A stretch of DNA of 64,000 nt from Buchnera aphidicola (Floraphis choui) (GTDB lineage Bacteria > Pseudomonadota > Gammaproteobacteria > Enterobacterales > Enterobacteriaceae), in assembly GCA_039830045.1 (NCBI GenBank), contig CP140044.1, positions 496,001 to 560,000 on the forward strand. The letters are read 5' to 3'. Position numbers and translations under genes: made by a program. The notes below the pieces were generated by a model. That model was not told the DNA's origin, searched no databases, and was given only the letters and a program-made list of their open reading frames with translations. This document shows positions 1 to 9,361 of this stretch, piece after piece. Within the stretch, counting starts at the first letter, position 1; each line of letters starts with the position of its first letter.

Positions 1-422
1 CTGCATTAACTGTAGTAAGATCGCACGCAAAAAAACTAGGAATAAAAAACAATTTTCACGAAAAGCATGATATTCATGTTCACGTTCCAGAAGGAGCTAC
101 ACCAAAAGATGGACCTAGTGCTGGAATTGCTATGTGTACAGCAATAGTTTCTTGCTTAACAAACAATCCAGTACGATCAGACATTGCCATGACAGGAGAA
201 ATAACTCTAAGAGGACAAATTCTAACTATAGGAGGGCTAAAAGAAAAATTATTAGCTGCTCATAGAGGCGGCATTAAAAAAGTATTAATTCCTCATGATA
301 ATAAGAGAGATTTAGAAGAAATTCCAAAAAATATTCTTTCAGGTCTATATATTCATCCAGTCAAACAAATTGAAGAAGTATTAAACTTATCATTAGAACG
401 TATGCCTTACAATCCAAAATAA
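1..422 (+). CDS. lon: Lon ATP-dependent protease, C-terminal part (5' end outside window)
   Basis: The reading frame is open from base 3 and encodes the last 139 residues of Lon, the AAA+ serine protease that degrades misfolded and regulatory proteins in the cytoplasm. This piece is the proteolytic domain. It contains PKDGPSAG with the catalytic serine (codon 117-119) and, 43 residues later, the catalytic lysine of GGLKEK, which form the Ser-Lys dyad of the family. It aligns without gaps to the end of E. coli Lon, so the 3' end is complete. The ATG at 132 is internal, not a start. ppiD follows, as in E. coli, but hupB, which separates them there, is absent. Confidence 0.97.
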   Translation, partial: ALTVVRSHAKKLGIKNNFHEKHDIHVHVPEGATPKDGPSAGIAMCTAIVSCLTNNPVRSDIAMTGEITLRGQILTIGGLKEKLLAAHRGGIKKVLIPHDNKRDLEEIPKNILSGLYIHPVKQIEEVLNLSLERMPYNPK

Positions 423-455
423 CAAACATTTTATTTATAAGACGCTCTAAAACTC

Positions 456-502
456 ATATATAAGCTGGAAAATAATAAAATTATAATTACCAGCTTATAT
501 AT
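456..502 (+). repeat. Perfect 13-bp inverted repeat downstream of lon
   Basis: Arms at 456-468 and 490-502 are exact reverse complements and contain the GC core AAGCTGG/CCAGCTT, with a 21-nt loop. It lies 34 bases after the lon stop. No U-tract follows on either strand, so it is not a canonical intrinsic terminator. It may protect the lon mRNA 3' end or be a leftover terminator. Confidence 0.6.
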
Positions 503-552
503 AAATTATAATTCAAAACAATATTACATTAATAAATTATACGAAATCACTA

Positions 553-1650
553 ATGACGATTAAAAAAAAAATAAAATTAATAATCTCTAATATAATCATA
601 CTAATATTTTTAGTAATAATTTTTTTTTCATTAGTTATTACAAAAATAAATTTTTACTCATTAATTAATAAAAAAAACTATATAATAAAAATTAATAATG
701 AAAAAATTAATTTAAATGATTTTATAAAAATATACACCATAGAACTATTAAAATACAAAAAAAATATTGATCTAAACAATTTAAAATCATTACAAAATCG
801 AATATATTTAAAAAAAATATATAAAAAAGTAATGTTAAATATAATCTATGAAACTTTGTTAAAACAATATATAAAAAAATTGAATATATTTGCAAAAAGT
901 TCTGAAATTAAAAACTATATACACAATCAATCTATTTTCAAAGAAAATAACATTTTTAGTATTAAAAAATACTATTCTTTTCTTAATTCTATTAACATGA
1001 ATTCTAATGAATATATAAATAAAATTGAAACCAATCTTAAAATAAATAAATTTATATCTTTTATTTCTAATTCAACATTTGTTTTAAAAAATGAAATGGA
1101 AAATTTAATACAATTACTATCACAAGTTAGAATGATTAAAATTGCTCCAATAAAAATCTCTAATATTTTCAAATATCTAATCGATAACAACCGTAATATA
1201 AAAATCCATCATATTCAACATAATAGAAATATCTTATTTTTATCAAAAAAAAATACACTTAATCCTTTCATGATTACTAAAAAAATAATATACGAACTCA
1301 ATCATGGATCTAATAAGATACTAAAACAAATGAATATAAAGTTTGAAAAAAAACAATTTTTTTATAAGTTTGATCTAAATAAATTAGAAAAACTAATATT
1401 TAACCTTCCACATCCTACATATAAAAAAAATATTTATTTTAGTATTCTTAAAAATAATCACGACTTGTTATTAGTTCAATTTTATAAAATCAAATATATA
1501 AAATTTTCAAAAAAACAAAAAAATATTATTTTTTCACGATTACTTAAACACAATATAGAAACAATATTAAATTCCATTATTAATAACCTATATACAAAAG
1601 CTAACATTTCATATGGAAGAGAATTAACTAATTTAAATCAATACTTTTAA
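553..1650 (+). CDS. ppiD: PpiD-like periplasmic chaperone lacking the PPIase domain
   Basis: Homologue of PpiD, an inner-membrane-anchored chaperone that acts on proteins leaving the Sec translocon. A transmembrane anchor spans about residues 10-31. A SurA_N-like chaperone region follows (KINNEKINLNDF, then LNIIYETLLKQY matching LNRLIDEALLDQY, to about residue 200). Residues from about 285 to the end match the extreme C-terminus of E. coli PpiD. At 365 residues it is far shorter than the E. coli protein (623). The missing part is the central parvulin peptidyl-prolyl isomerase domain and part of the C-terminal domain. Base composition is extremely A-rich and there is an A10 run in codons 3-7. 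Position between lon and mdlA supports the call. It could be a functional chaperone or a late-decaying gene. Confidence 0.82.
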   Translation: MTIKKKIKLIISNIIILIFLVIIFFSLVITKINFYSLINKKNYIIKINNEKINLNDFIKIYTIELLKYKKNIDLNNLKSLQNRIYLKKIYKKVMLNIIYETLLKQYIKKLNIFAKSSEIKNYIHNQSIFKENNIFSIKKYYSFLNSINMNSNEYINKIETNLKINKFISFISNSTFVLKNEMENLIQLLSQVRMIKIAPIKISNIFKYLIDNNRNIKIHHIQHNRNILFLSKKNTLNPFMITKKIIYELNHGSNKILKQMNIKFEKKQFFYKFDLNKLEKLIFNLPHPTYKKNIYFSILKNNHDLLLVQFYKIKYIKFSKKQKNIIFSRLLKHNIETILNSIINNLYTKANISYGRELTNLNQYF

Positions 1651-1815
1651 AATATTAAACTTTTAAAATTATATTTAAAAAATAAGATATATTAAATATT
1701 TTTAAAAAATTAATTTCAAATATATTAATTATAAAATAAGAACTAACTTAAACTAAATAGTTTCGTAATTATACATATAATTAAACACTATTAATTCAAC
1801 TACCAGGACATTTTT

Positions 1816-3489
1816 GTGGATTTATTTAAGCAACTAGGTTGGTATTTTATACGAGAATGGAAACAATATTTAATAGCTATTTTTTTATTAATACTTATTT
1901 CTATTTTGCAATTATTTCCACCAAAACTAGTAGGATTACTAATAGATTCTATCGTAAAAAAAGAAATCCAAGGTATACAAACATTTTCTTGGATTATAAT
2001 CATTTTATGCATTGCAATAATAGTTTATATTCTTCGATATATGTGGAGAATTTTTTTGTTTGGGGCTGCCTATAAACTTGCTATTGAGTTAAGAGTAAAA
2101 ATTTACGACCATATTATCAAAAAAAATCAAATATTTTATTTAAAATATAAAACTGGAGACTTAATGACACGAATTACTAATGATGTAGATAAAGTAGTGT
2201 TCGCAGCAGGAGAAGGAGTACTAACACTAATTGATTCTTTAGTAATGGGATTATCTGTAATAATTGTTATGATTATTCAAATTAATTGGAAACTTACTAT
2301 ATTTTCTCTACTTCCAATGCCTATTATGGCTATAATAATAAATAAAATAGGTAAAAAAATATATCATAGTTTTCAGAAATCCCAAACAGCATTTTCATAT
2401 TTAAATAATCATACACAAGAAAGCTTAAACAATATTAGTTTAATTAAATCTTTTGGATTAGAAAAATACCAAATGAAAAAGTTTTACAAAACCTTAAAAA
2501 AATTAGGAAAAAAAAATACTAAAGTAGCAGAGATCAATGCTATGCTCGATCCAATTATACATTTATCTATTTCTTTATCTAATTTGCTAGCAATAACAAT
2601 TGGAGGATGGTTATTTTGGAATAAAACAATTAGTATTGGACAACTAACTAGCTTTATAATGTATCTTGGACTAATGATTTGGCCTATGCTTGCTTTAGCA
2701 TGGATGTTTAACATAGTAGAACGAGGAAGTGCAGCATGGAATCGAATACAATCAATTCTTATTCAAGATATACAAAAAGAAAAGCAATATAAAACTATTC
2801 CAATTTACTTTAACAAATTACATGTAAATATTAAAGAGTTCTATTATTACAAATGTAAAACTAAAATACTAAAGAACATTAAATTTTCACTATATAAAGG
2901 ACAAACTTTAGGAATTTGTGGCCCAACTGGATCAGGAAAGAGTACTATTCTAAAATTAATTCAACAACAATTTCTAATATCTAATGGAAAAATATCATAT
3001 AATTCAATTCCAATTAACCAATTTAATATAAAAGAATGGAGAAAAAAAATAGCAGTAGTAGATCAAACGACTTTTTTATTTTCAGATACTATTTATAACA
3101 ATATTTCAATAGGAAACACACGTGCTTCCAAAAAAGAAATAGAAGAAGTAGTTTATCTTGCCAACTTGCATAATGACTTGATTAATCTTCCTAATGGTTA
3201 CAATACCCAAGTAGGAGAACGTGGAATAATGCTATCGGGAGGACAAAAGCAAAGAATTTCTATTGCTCGAGCACTATTAGCAAAATCAGAAATACTAATG
3301 TTAGATAATGCACTATCTGCAGTAGATGGAGATACTGAATCAAAAATATTGAACAACCTTAATACCTTTAAAAAACAAGGATACACGATAATTATTTGTA
3401 CTAATAGAATATCTTCGTTAATTAATTTTAACAAAATCATAGTTCTTAACAATGGAACAATAATACAAAAAAATAAATATAATAAATAA
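1816..3489 (+). CDS. mdlA: MdlA, ABC exporter half-transporter with degenerate ATPase residues
   Basis: Membrane domain plus nucleotide-binding domain of the multidrug-resistance-like exporter, expected to pair with MdlB. About six transmembrane segments fill residues 1-310. Walker A is GPTGSGKST (369-377) and the signature LSGGQ (473-477). The residue after the Walker B aspartate is Asn498 (MLDNAL; E. coli has Asp, active exporters Glu), and the H-loop histidine is replaced by Asn530 (CTNRIS). Start is GTG at 1816, giving [11 protein letters not shown], matching E. coli MRLFAQLSWYF. The protein has 557 residues against 590, lacking the C-terminal tail. mdlB follows after 65 bases. The substrate is unknown. 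Confidence 0.95.
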   Translation: MDLFKQLGWYFIREWKQYLIAIFLLILISILQLFPPKLVGLLIDSIVKKEIQGIQTFSWIIIILCIAIIVYILRYMWRIFLFGAAYKLAIELRVKIYDHIIKKNQIFYLKYKTGDLMTRITNDVDKVVFAAGEGVLTLIDSLVMGLSVIIVMIIQINWKLTIFSLLPMPIMAIIINKIGKKIYHSFQKSQTAFSYLNNHTQESLNNISLIKSFGLEKYQMKKFYKTLKKLGKKNTKVAEINAMLDPIIHLSISLSNLLAITIGGWLFWNKTISIGQLTSFIMYLGLMIWPMLALAWMFNIVERGSAAWNRIQSILIQDIQKEKQYKTIPIYFNKLHVNIKEFYYYKCKTKILKNIKFSLYKGQTLGICGPTGSGKSTILKLIQQQFLISNGKISYNSIPINQFNIKEWRKKIAVVDQTTFLFSDTIYNNISIGNTRASKKEIEEVVYLANLHNDLINLPNGYNTQVGERGIMLSGGQKQRISIARALLAKSEILMLDNALSAVDGDTESKILNNLNTFKKQGYTIIICTNRISSLINFNKIIVLNNGTIIQKNKYNK

Positions 3490-3554
3490 ATTTAAAAATA
3501 AAGCATATAACATTATATACTTTATTTTAAGAATTACTAAAATATTAAAAAATA

Positions 3555-5318
3555 ATGAAGAAAAAATATAAAACAAAATATCTTATTACAAAGTTTTGGC
3601 CAATATTAAAACGATTACTTCATTATGGAACAAACCACAAAAAAAAATTAATATTAGGATTTATTTTCTTATTATTAGCTTCAATATTTGAAGTATTAGG
3701 ACCAGTATTAATTAGTTACTTCATACAAACTAGCTTAATAAAGCATCATATAAATCTTTCTACATTACTTACAATAATAATAATCTATATGTTTTTACAA
3801 ATCATATCAGCTATATTTAATTATTTTCAAGATATCATTTTTAATAAAATATCAATAAAAATAATTGAAGAATTACGACTTAATTTAATGTCATCAACGT
3901 TAAATTTGCCTATAAGTCAATTTAACCAACAACCTATTGGAAAACTAATTTCATGTGTGACCAATGATACAGAAGTTATTAAAGAACTATATGATACATT
4001 TATTACTACATTATTCCGTAGTATTATACTAATTTGCGTTACATTAATAACTATGTTTATATTAGAATGGAGAATGGCAAGTATAGCAATAATTATTTTC
4101 CCATTAGTGCTAATAATAACATTATTATATCAATATTACAGTCAACCTATACTAAAAAAATCTCGAAAATACATTACTAGAATCTACAATATTTTCCATG
4201 AGATCATTAACGGGATTAGTGTAATACAACAATTTGGATTAGAAAAAAAATTTAAAAAATATATAGAAAGAACAAGTAAATTACATTATTTTTCTCGAAT
4301 GAAAATATTACAATTAGATAGTTTTTTATTAAGACCGTTACTTAATCTTTTTTCAACAATTATATTATGTGGATTAATTCTATTATTTAGTTTTTATCCA
4401 AAAGGATTTTTTGAAATTGGAACTTTATATGCTTTCATTACCTATTTAGGACGCCTAAATGAACCATTAATCACAATTGCTTCTCAGCAATCTATTTTGC
4501 AACAATCTATAGTAGCAGGAGAAAGAATATTTAAATTTATAGATATTCCAAAACAAAAGTATGGAAAAGATTCAATTAATTTAAAAAAAGGAGAAATACA
4601 TATTAAAAATCTAAGTTTTTGCTATGATAATAACTGCAAAAATATATTGCAAAACATTAACTTACATATTTTTTCAAAACAATTTGTAGCATTAGTTGGT
4701 TATACAGGAAGTGGAAAAAGTACATTATCACAACTTTTAATGGGATATTACCCGATCAAAAAAGGTAATATTTATTTAGATAATAGAAATATAAATTCTT
4801 TAAATAAAAATGTTTTACGAAATGGAATTTCTATTGTTCAACAAGATCCAATTATATTGGATGATTCTATTTTTGAAAATATTACACTTGGAAAAAAAAT
4901 TTCCGAGCAAGTAGTTTGGAATATTTTAAAAAAAGTACATTTACTAAAATTAGCACAGTCAATGCCAAAAGGCATACATTCTCCACTAGGAGAAAATGGA
5001 AACATTTTATCTATAGGACAAAAGCAACTATTATCCATTGCTAGAATTTTAATATCTAATCCAAAAATATTAATACTAGATGAAGCTACTGCTAATATAG
5101 ATTTAGAGACAGAAAAAAAAATACAAGAAATACTATCTTCTATTAAATCCTATACTACATTGCTAGTTATTGCTCACAGGTTATCTACAATAAAAAATGC
5201 AGATAAAATTGCAGTATTTCATGAAGGTAAAATAGTAGAGGAAGGAAAACATAACTACTTAATAAATCAAAGAAAACATTATTGGAAAATATATAGAAAT
5301 CAAAATAACATTTTTTAA
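3555..5318 (+). CDS. mdlB: MdlB, ABC exporter half-transporter
   Basis: Second half of the MdlAB inner-membrane exporter, 587 residues (E. coli 593). Six predicted membrane helices are followed by a nucleotide-binding domain with Walker A GYTGSGKST (382-390), catalytic Glu510 after Walker B Asp509 (ILDEAT), and H-loop His541 (IAHRLS). The signature motif is LSIGQ (485-489) rather than LSGGQ; E. coli MdlB is also non-canonical here (LSVGQ). Together with MdlA's altered residues this gives one intact ATP site (MdlB Walker motifs with MdlA LSGGQ) and one degenerate site. It is probably co-transcribed with mdlA. Confidence 0.95.
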   Translation: MKKKYKTKYLITKFWPILKRLLHYGTNHKKKLILGFIFLLLASIFEVLGPVLISYFIQTSLIKHHINLSTLLTIIIIYMFLQIISAIFNYFQDIIFNKISIKIIEELRLNLMSSTLNLPISQFNQQPIGKLISCVTNDTEVIKELYDTFITTLFRSIILICVTLITMFILEWRMASIAIIIFPLVLIITLLYQYYSQPILKKSRKYITRIYNIFHEIINGISVIQQFGLEKKFKKYIERTSKLHYFSRMKILQLDSFLLRPLLNLFSTIILCGLILLFSFYPKGFFEIGTLYAFITYLGRLNEPLITIASQQSILQQSIVAGERIFKFIDIPKQKYGKDSINLKKGEIHIKNLSFCYDNNCKNILQNINLHIFSKQFVALVGYTGSGKSTLSQLLMGYYPIKKGNIYLDNRNINSLNKNVLRNGISIVQQDPIILDDSIFENITLGKKISEQVVWNILKKVHLLKLAQSMPKGIHSPLGENGNILSIGQKQLLSIARILISNPKILILDEATANIDLETEKKIQEILSSIKSYTTLLVIAHRLSTIKNADKIAVFHEGKIVEEGKHNYLINQRKHYWKIYRNQNNIF

Positions 5319-5349
5319 AAAACAAATTTTAAATTAATTAATATAAGAA

Positions 5350-5452
5350 TTTCTGTTAGCAATAATCATAATACCTGCATTACTTAATATGGCTGCTATC
5401 TTCCGATCCTGACCAGTTTTTTAAGACTACAGTATTAGAATACTAACAGAAA
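5350..5452 (-). ncRNA. ffs: 4.5S RNA (signal recognition particle RNA)
   Basis: On the minus strand the conserved SRP core reads GGTCAGG...CGGAAG...AGCAGCC, matching the Ffh-binding symmetric and asymmetric loops of bacterial 4.5S RNA (E. coli GGTCAGGTCCGGAAGGAAGC). The ends TTTCTGTTAG and CTAACAGAAA pair to close a single long hairpin of about 103 nt. The RNA binds Ffh and guides nascent membrane proteins to the translocon (SecY is encoded in this window). It lies antisense between mdlB and dnaX; ffs is also close to mdlB in E. coli. The exact ends are inferred from the terminal stem. Confidence 0.92.
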
Positions 5453-5465
5453 ACTCTTGATTTTA

Positions 5466-5494
5466 AGAATACATGAAATTATCATTAATTGCAA
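5466..5494 (-). promoter_or_regulatory. Putative sigma-70 promoter of ffs
   Basis: Minus strand TTGCAA (5489-5494), a 17-nt spacer, then TATTCT (5466-5471). It sits 13 bases upstream of the predicted 5' end of 4.5S RNA. Each hexamer has about four consensus matches. The position is the main support in this AT-rich DNA. Confidence 0.5.
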
Positions 5495-5620
5495 ACTTTT
5501 TGTTAAATTTACTAACATTAATAGCACCACATAGTAATTTATTAGTACTCTTTTTAAATATTTGTTATAAATGTAATTCAATGCTATTATCATAAACCAA
5601 TGTAAACTAACTTAATGAAA

Positions 5621-6742
5621 ATGAATTATCAAATCCTATCTAATAAATGGCGTCCTCAAAAGTTTAGTGAAATTATTGGACAAAAATATATTGTCATTGC
5701 AATATGTAATGGATTGAAATTGGGACGCGTACATCACACATGGTTATTCTATGGCGTTCGAGGTACTGGAAAAACTACAATTGCTCGAATTTTAGCTAAA
5801 AGTTTAAGTTGTAAAAAAGGCATTACACATACTCCATGTAGAATATGTTTAAATTGTCAAGAAATAGAAAAAGGAACGTTTATTGATTTATTTGAAGTAG
5901 ACGCTGCTTCTCGAACTAAAGTAGAAGATATGAAAGAACTATTAGATAATATATATTATTTGCCTACAAAAGGAAGATTTAAAATTTATTTAATAGATGA
6001 AATTCATATGCTTTCTAAACATAGTTTTAATTCACTTTTAAAAATAATTGAAGAACCACCACAACATGTTAAATTTATTTTAGCGACTACAAATTTAGAA
6101 AAAGTCCCAAAAACCATTTTATCACGTTGTTTACATTTTCAACTAAAATCAATTAGCGCAAACGAAATTCTAAAACGAGTCAAATACATATTATCTCAAG
6201 AAAATATATTATTTGAACACGAAGCAATAAAATTATTATCTATAGAATCTGAAGGTAGTTTAAGAGACGCATTGAATTTAACAGAACAAGCTATTTCTAT
6301 GGGAAATGAAAAAGTTTCGACTAAAATTGTAAAAAATATGTTAGGAAAGCTAGATAATCATCAAATATTTACAATAGTTTTAGCTTTATTAAAAAAAGAT
6401 TCTAAAAAAATACTATTATTACTGGAATATATAAATAAAATTGATGTTGATTGGGAATATATATTGATAGAAATTCTCAAATCATTATATCAAATAGCTA
6501 TGTTAAAAATTTTTCCTAAAATAAACAATGACCATTTTTTTTGTAATAATCAAGAAGAAAATGAAAAAATGTATCAAATCTCAAAAATAGCTAAATATAC
6601 TGATATTCAACTATATTATCAAACTATATTAATGGGTAAAAAAGAACTAAATATAGCTCCAAACCATCAAATTGGAGTAGAAATGACTTTATTACGCGCA
6701 TTAAATTTACATACAACTCCAATAAAAGTTAATATTATCTAA
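5621..6742 (+). CDS. dnaX: DNA polymerase III clamp-loader subunit, gamma-length only
   Basis: Motor subunit of the clamp loader that opens the beta clamp and loads it at primer termini. Visible are Walker A GVRGTGKTT, the four zinc-binding cysteines (C in LSC, then CRICLNC), Walker B YLIDEIHML and sensor SRC. The start at 5621 gives MNYQIL, aligning with E. coli MSYQVL; an in-frame ATG two codons upstream (5615) is also possible. The protein ends after MTLLRAL, the end of domain III, at about 373 residues; E. coli tau has 643. Domains IV and V, which bind the helicase and polymerase, are absent, and so is the frameshift that makes gamma. ybaB follows, as in E. coli. Confidence 0.96.
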   Translation: MNYQILSNKWRPQKFSEIIGQKYIVIAICNGLKLGRVHHTWLFYGVRGTGKTTIARILAKSLSCKKGITHTPCRICLNCQEIEKGTFIDLFEVDAASRTKVEDMKELLDNIYYLPTKGRFKIYLIDEIHMLSKHSFNSLLKIIEEPPQHVKFILATTNLEKVPKTILSRCLHFQLKSISANEILKRVKYILSQENILFEHEAIKLLSIESEGSLRDALNLTEQAISMGNEKVSTKIVKNMLGKLDNHQIFTIVLALLKKDSKKILLLLEYINKIDVDWEYILIEILKSLYQIAMLKIFPKINNDHFFCNNQEENEKMYQISKIAKYTDIQLYYQTILMGKKELNIAPNHQIGVEMTLLRALNLHTTPIKVNII

Positions 6743-6812
6743 AAAATAATTAAAATTACAATAATAGTATCAATATAAAAATTTTACTAATTAAATTAAC
6801 ACGGAAAATACA

Positions 6813-7145
6813 ATGTTTTCTAAAACTAGATTGAACGATTTAATGCAACAAGCACAAGATATACAAAATAAAATGAAAAAAGTGCAAAAAGAAGTATCTA
6901 ATATAGAAGTTATAGGAGAATCTGGGGCTGGAATTGTAAAAGTTACATTACTCGGATCGAGAAATTGTAAAAAAATTGAAATAGATCCTACTTTAATAGT
7001 TAAAAACGAAAAAGAAATATTAGAAGATCTAATAGTAGCAGCTTTTAACGATGCAACAAGACGTATATTAGAATTGCAAAAGCAAAAAATGTCTTCTATT
7101 TCATCTGATATTCCATTTTCTAACGACCTAAATATCTCTTTTTAA
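6813..7145 (+). CDS. ybaB: YbaB/EbfC nucleoid-associated protein
   Basis: Small dimeric DNA-binding protein of the YbaB/EbfC family, 110 residues (E. coli 109). The N-terminal helix ([17 protein letters not shown]) and the [22 protein letters not shown] strand region are typical. The precise role is unsettled; it is viewed as a nucleoid-associated protein. The dnaX-ybaB order is kept, but recR, next in E. coli, is missing. The 245 bases before htpG hold an AT-rich 9-bp hairpin (7177-7197) without a U-tract and nothing else I recognise. Confidence 0.93.
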   Translation: MFSKTRLNDLMQQAQDIQNKMKKVQKEVSNIEVIGESGAGIVKVTLLGSRNCKKIEIDPTLIVKNEKEILEDLIVAAFNDATRRILELQKQKMSSISSDIPFSNDLNISF

Positions 7146-7390
7146 AAATAAATACTTAAAAGTATGTAATTATTATATTAAAAGTTAAACTTTTAATTTA
7201 AAAATAAAATTTTATAATATAATCGTACATTTAATATATAAAAAACTATATAAATATATTAAAAAATATTATTATATTTAATATAGATAATTTTATCATT
7301 TATGTTTAGAATATAATTAAATAATATTTATATTAAATACGCTTTAAATTTTACTAATTTTATCAAACATCCTTATTATGAGAATATTCC

Positions 7391-9271
7391 ATGGATTCTA
7401 ATAAAAAAGAAATACATGAGTTTCAATCAGAAACAAATGAAATATTACATTTAATGATTCACTCCCTATATTCTAATAAAGAAATATTTTTAAGAGAACT
7501 AATTTCTAATGCTTCTGATGCTATTGATAAACTAAAATTTAAATCAATATCTTTACCAGAACTGTATGAAAAAGATACCAATATGCATATTAGAATTCAT
7601 ATAGACAAAAAAAATGGTATCTTAACAATTAGTGACAATGGTATTGGAATGACATATCAAGAAATAATTAGTAATTTAGGAACTATAGCAAAATCTGGAA
7701 CAAAAGAATTTCTAAAATCTTGTAACAAATCTATTCAAAACAAAAATGACTTAATTGGACAATTTGGAGTGGGGTTTTATTCAGCTTTTATTGTATCTAA
7801 AAAAATAATAGTAAAAAGTAGATTTGGGGGTTTAAAAAGCAATGAAGGTGTATTGTGGGAATCTGAAGGAAAAGGACAATATGAAATAAGCAAAATTAAT
7901 AAAAAAAGTAGAGGGACAAAAGTAATCCTATACTTAAAACCAGAAGAAAAACTATTTTTAGAATCATGGACTATACGAAATATCGTTAATAAATATTCTA
8001 ATCATATCTCAAATCCAATAGAAATAAACGTATTCGACGAAAAAACAAAAACTAATAAATGGGAAAAGATCAACCAAGCTCAAGCGCTATGGACCTTAAA
8101 CAAATCTGAAATTAAAGATGAAGATTACAAAGCTTTCTATAAGCAACTTTGCAATGATCCTAATGATCCTATCATATGGACTCATAATAAAGTAGAAGGT
8201 ATTCAAGAATATACAATCTTATTATTTATTCCATCAAAATCAGATTGGGATATTTGGAATAGAGAGAATAAACATGGTTTGAAATTGTATATAAAACGAA
8301 TATATATCATGGATGATGCTGAACAATTTTTACCAAATTATCTTCGATTTATAAAAGGGGTTATTGATTCAAATAATTTACCATTAAATGTATCTCGAGA
8401 AATATTACAAAATCACGAAATTATAAAAAGTTTAAAAAAAACACTTACTAAAAGAGTACTAAAATTACTGAATAACTTATCTAAAAACGTTGATTCATAC
8501 AAATTATTTTGGTCTCAATTTGGACTAGTATTAAAAGAAGGCCCAGCTGAAGATCCAGAAAACAAAGACACTATTGCTAATCTTCTACGATTTCATTCAA
8601 TGAAACAAAATTCTTTAGAAAAAATGATATCCTTGAAAGATTATGTTAACAATATGAATAATGCACAAGAAAAAATTTACTTTATTACAGCAGACAGCTA
8701 TTCTTCTGCTATAAATAGTCCTCACTTAGAATTGTTTAGAGAAACAAACATCGACGTATTATTATTGACTGATAAGATAGACGAATGGATGATGAATTAC
8801 CTTACTCAATTTGATGGAAAATCATTTCAATCAATTAGTAAACATGATGAATCTATTGAAAAATTAAATAGCAACACTGATAAGTTTCAAAAAAATTCAA
8901 ACATTGATGATATGAATTCTTTATTAGAAAAAATAAAAAAAGTATTAAAAAATAAAATAAAAGATACTCGCTTCACTTATAAATTAACACATACTCCTGC
9001 TATAGTAGTTACAGATTCTAATGATATGACTACACAAATGGCAAAGTTATTTTCTGCTGCTGGGCAATCCGTCCCTGAAATAAAATATATTTTTGAAATT
9101 AATCCACATCATCCATTAATAAAAAAAATACATAAAGAAAAAGATGAAAACAAAATTAAAAATTGGATAAAAATATTATTTGATCAATCATTACTAGCAG
9201 AAAAAAATACTTTAAATAATCCTAGTAAATTTATAACTAGAATTAATAATTTCTTAATAAATTGCAATTAA
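7391..9271 (+). CDS. htpG: HtpG, Hsp90-family chaperone
   Basis: Cytoplasmic Hsp90 chaperone, 626 residues (E. coli 624). The N-terminal GHKL ATPase has the expected motifs: ELISNASDAIDKL with the Mg-binding Asn and catalytic Glu in FLRELISNAS, DNGIGMT, and GQFGVGFYS of the lid. The middle domain has LPLNVSREILQ with the catalytic-loop arginine, and the C-terminal dimerisation domain is complete. It helps fold and maintain client proteins, which may matter in a symbiont with many destabilising substitutions. I could not identify a convincing sigma-32 promoter upstream. Confidence 0.97.
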   Translation: MDSNKKEIHEFQSETNEILHLMIHSLYSNKEIFLRELISNASDAIDKLKFKSISLPELYEKDTNMHIRIHIDKKNGILTISDNGIGMTYQEIISNLGTIAKSGTKEFLKSCNKSIQNKNDLIGQFGVGFYSAFIVSKKIIVKSRFGGLKSNEGVLWESEGKGQYEISKINKKSRGTKVILYLKPEEKLFLESWTIRNIVNKYSNHISNPIEINVFDEKTKTNKWEKINQAQALWTLNKSEIKDEDYKAFYKQLCNDPNDPIIWTHNKVEGIQEYTILLFIPSKSDWDIWNRENKHGLKLYIKRIYIMDDAEQFLPNYLRFIKGVIDSNNLPLNVSREILQNHEIIKSLKKTLTKRVLKLLNNLSKNVDSYKLFWSQFGLVLKEGPAEDPENKDTIANLLRFHSMKQNSLEKMISLKDYVNNMNNAQEKIYFITADSYSSAINSPHLELFRETNIDVLLLTDKIDEWMMNYLTQFDGKSFQSISKHDESIEKLNSNTDKFQKNSNIDDMNSLLEKIKKVLKNKIKDTRFTYKLTHTPAIVVTDSNDMTTQMAKLFSAAGQSVPEIKYIFEINPHHPLIKKIHKEKDENKIKNWIKILFDQSLLAEKNTLNNPSKFITRINNFLINCN

Positions 9272-9361
9272 TTTTAAAAATATAAAAGTAACATTGACTA
9301 AAATATATTTATATTATCTGATAGAAAGATATATTTATTTAAACTGAAAGGTATAAGAAAC

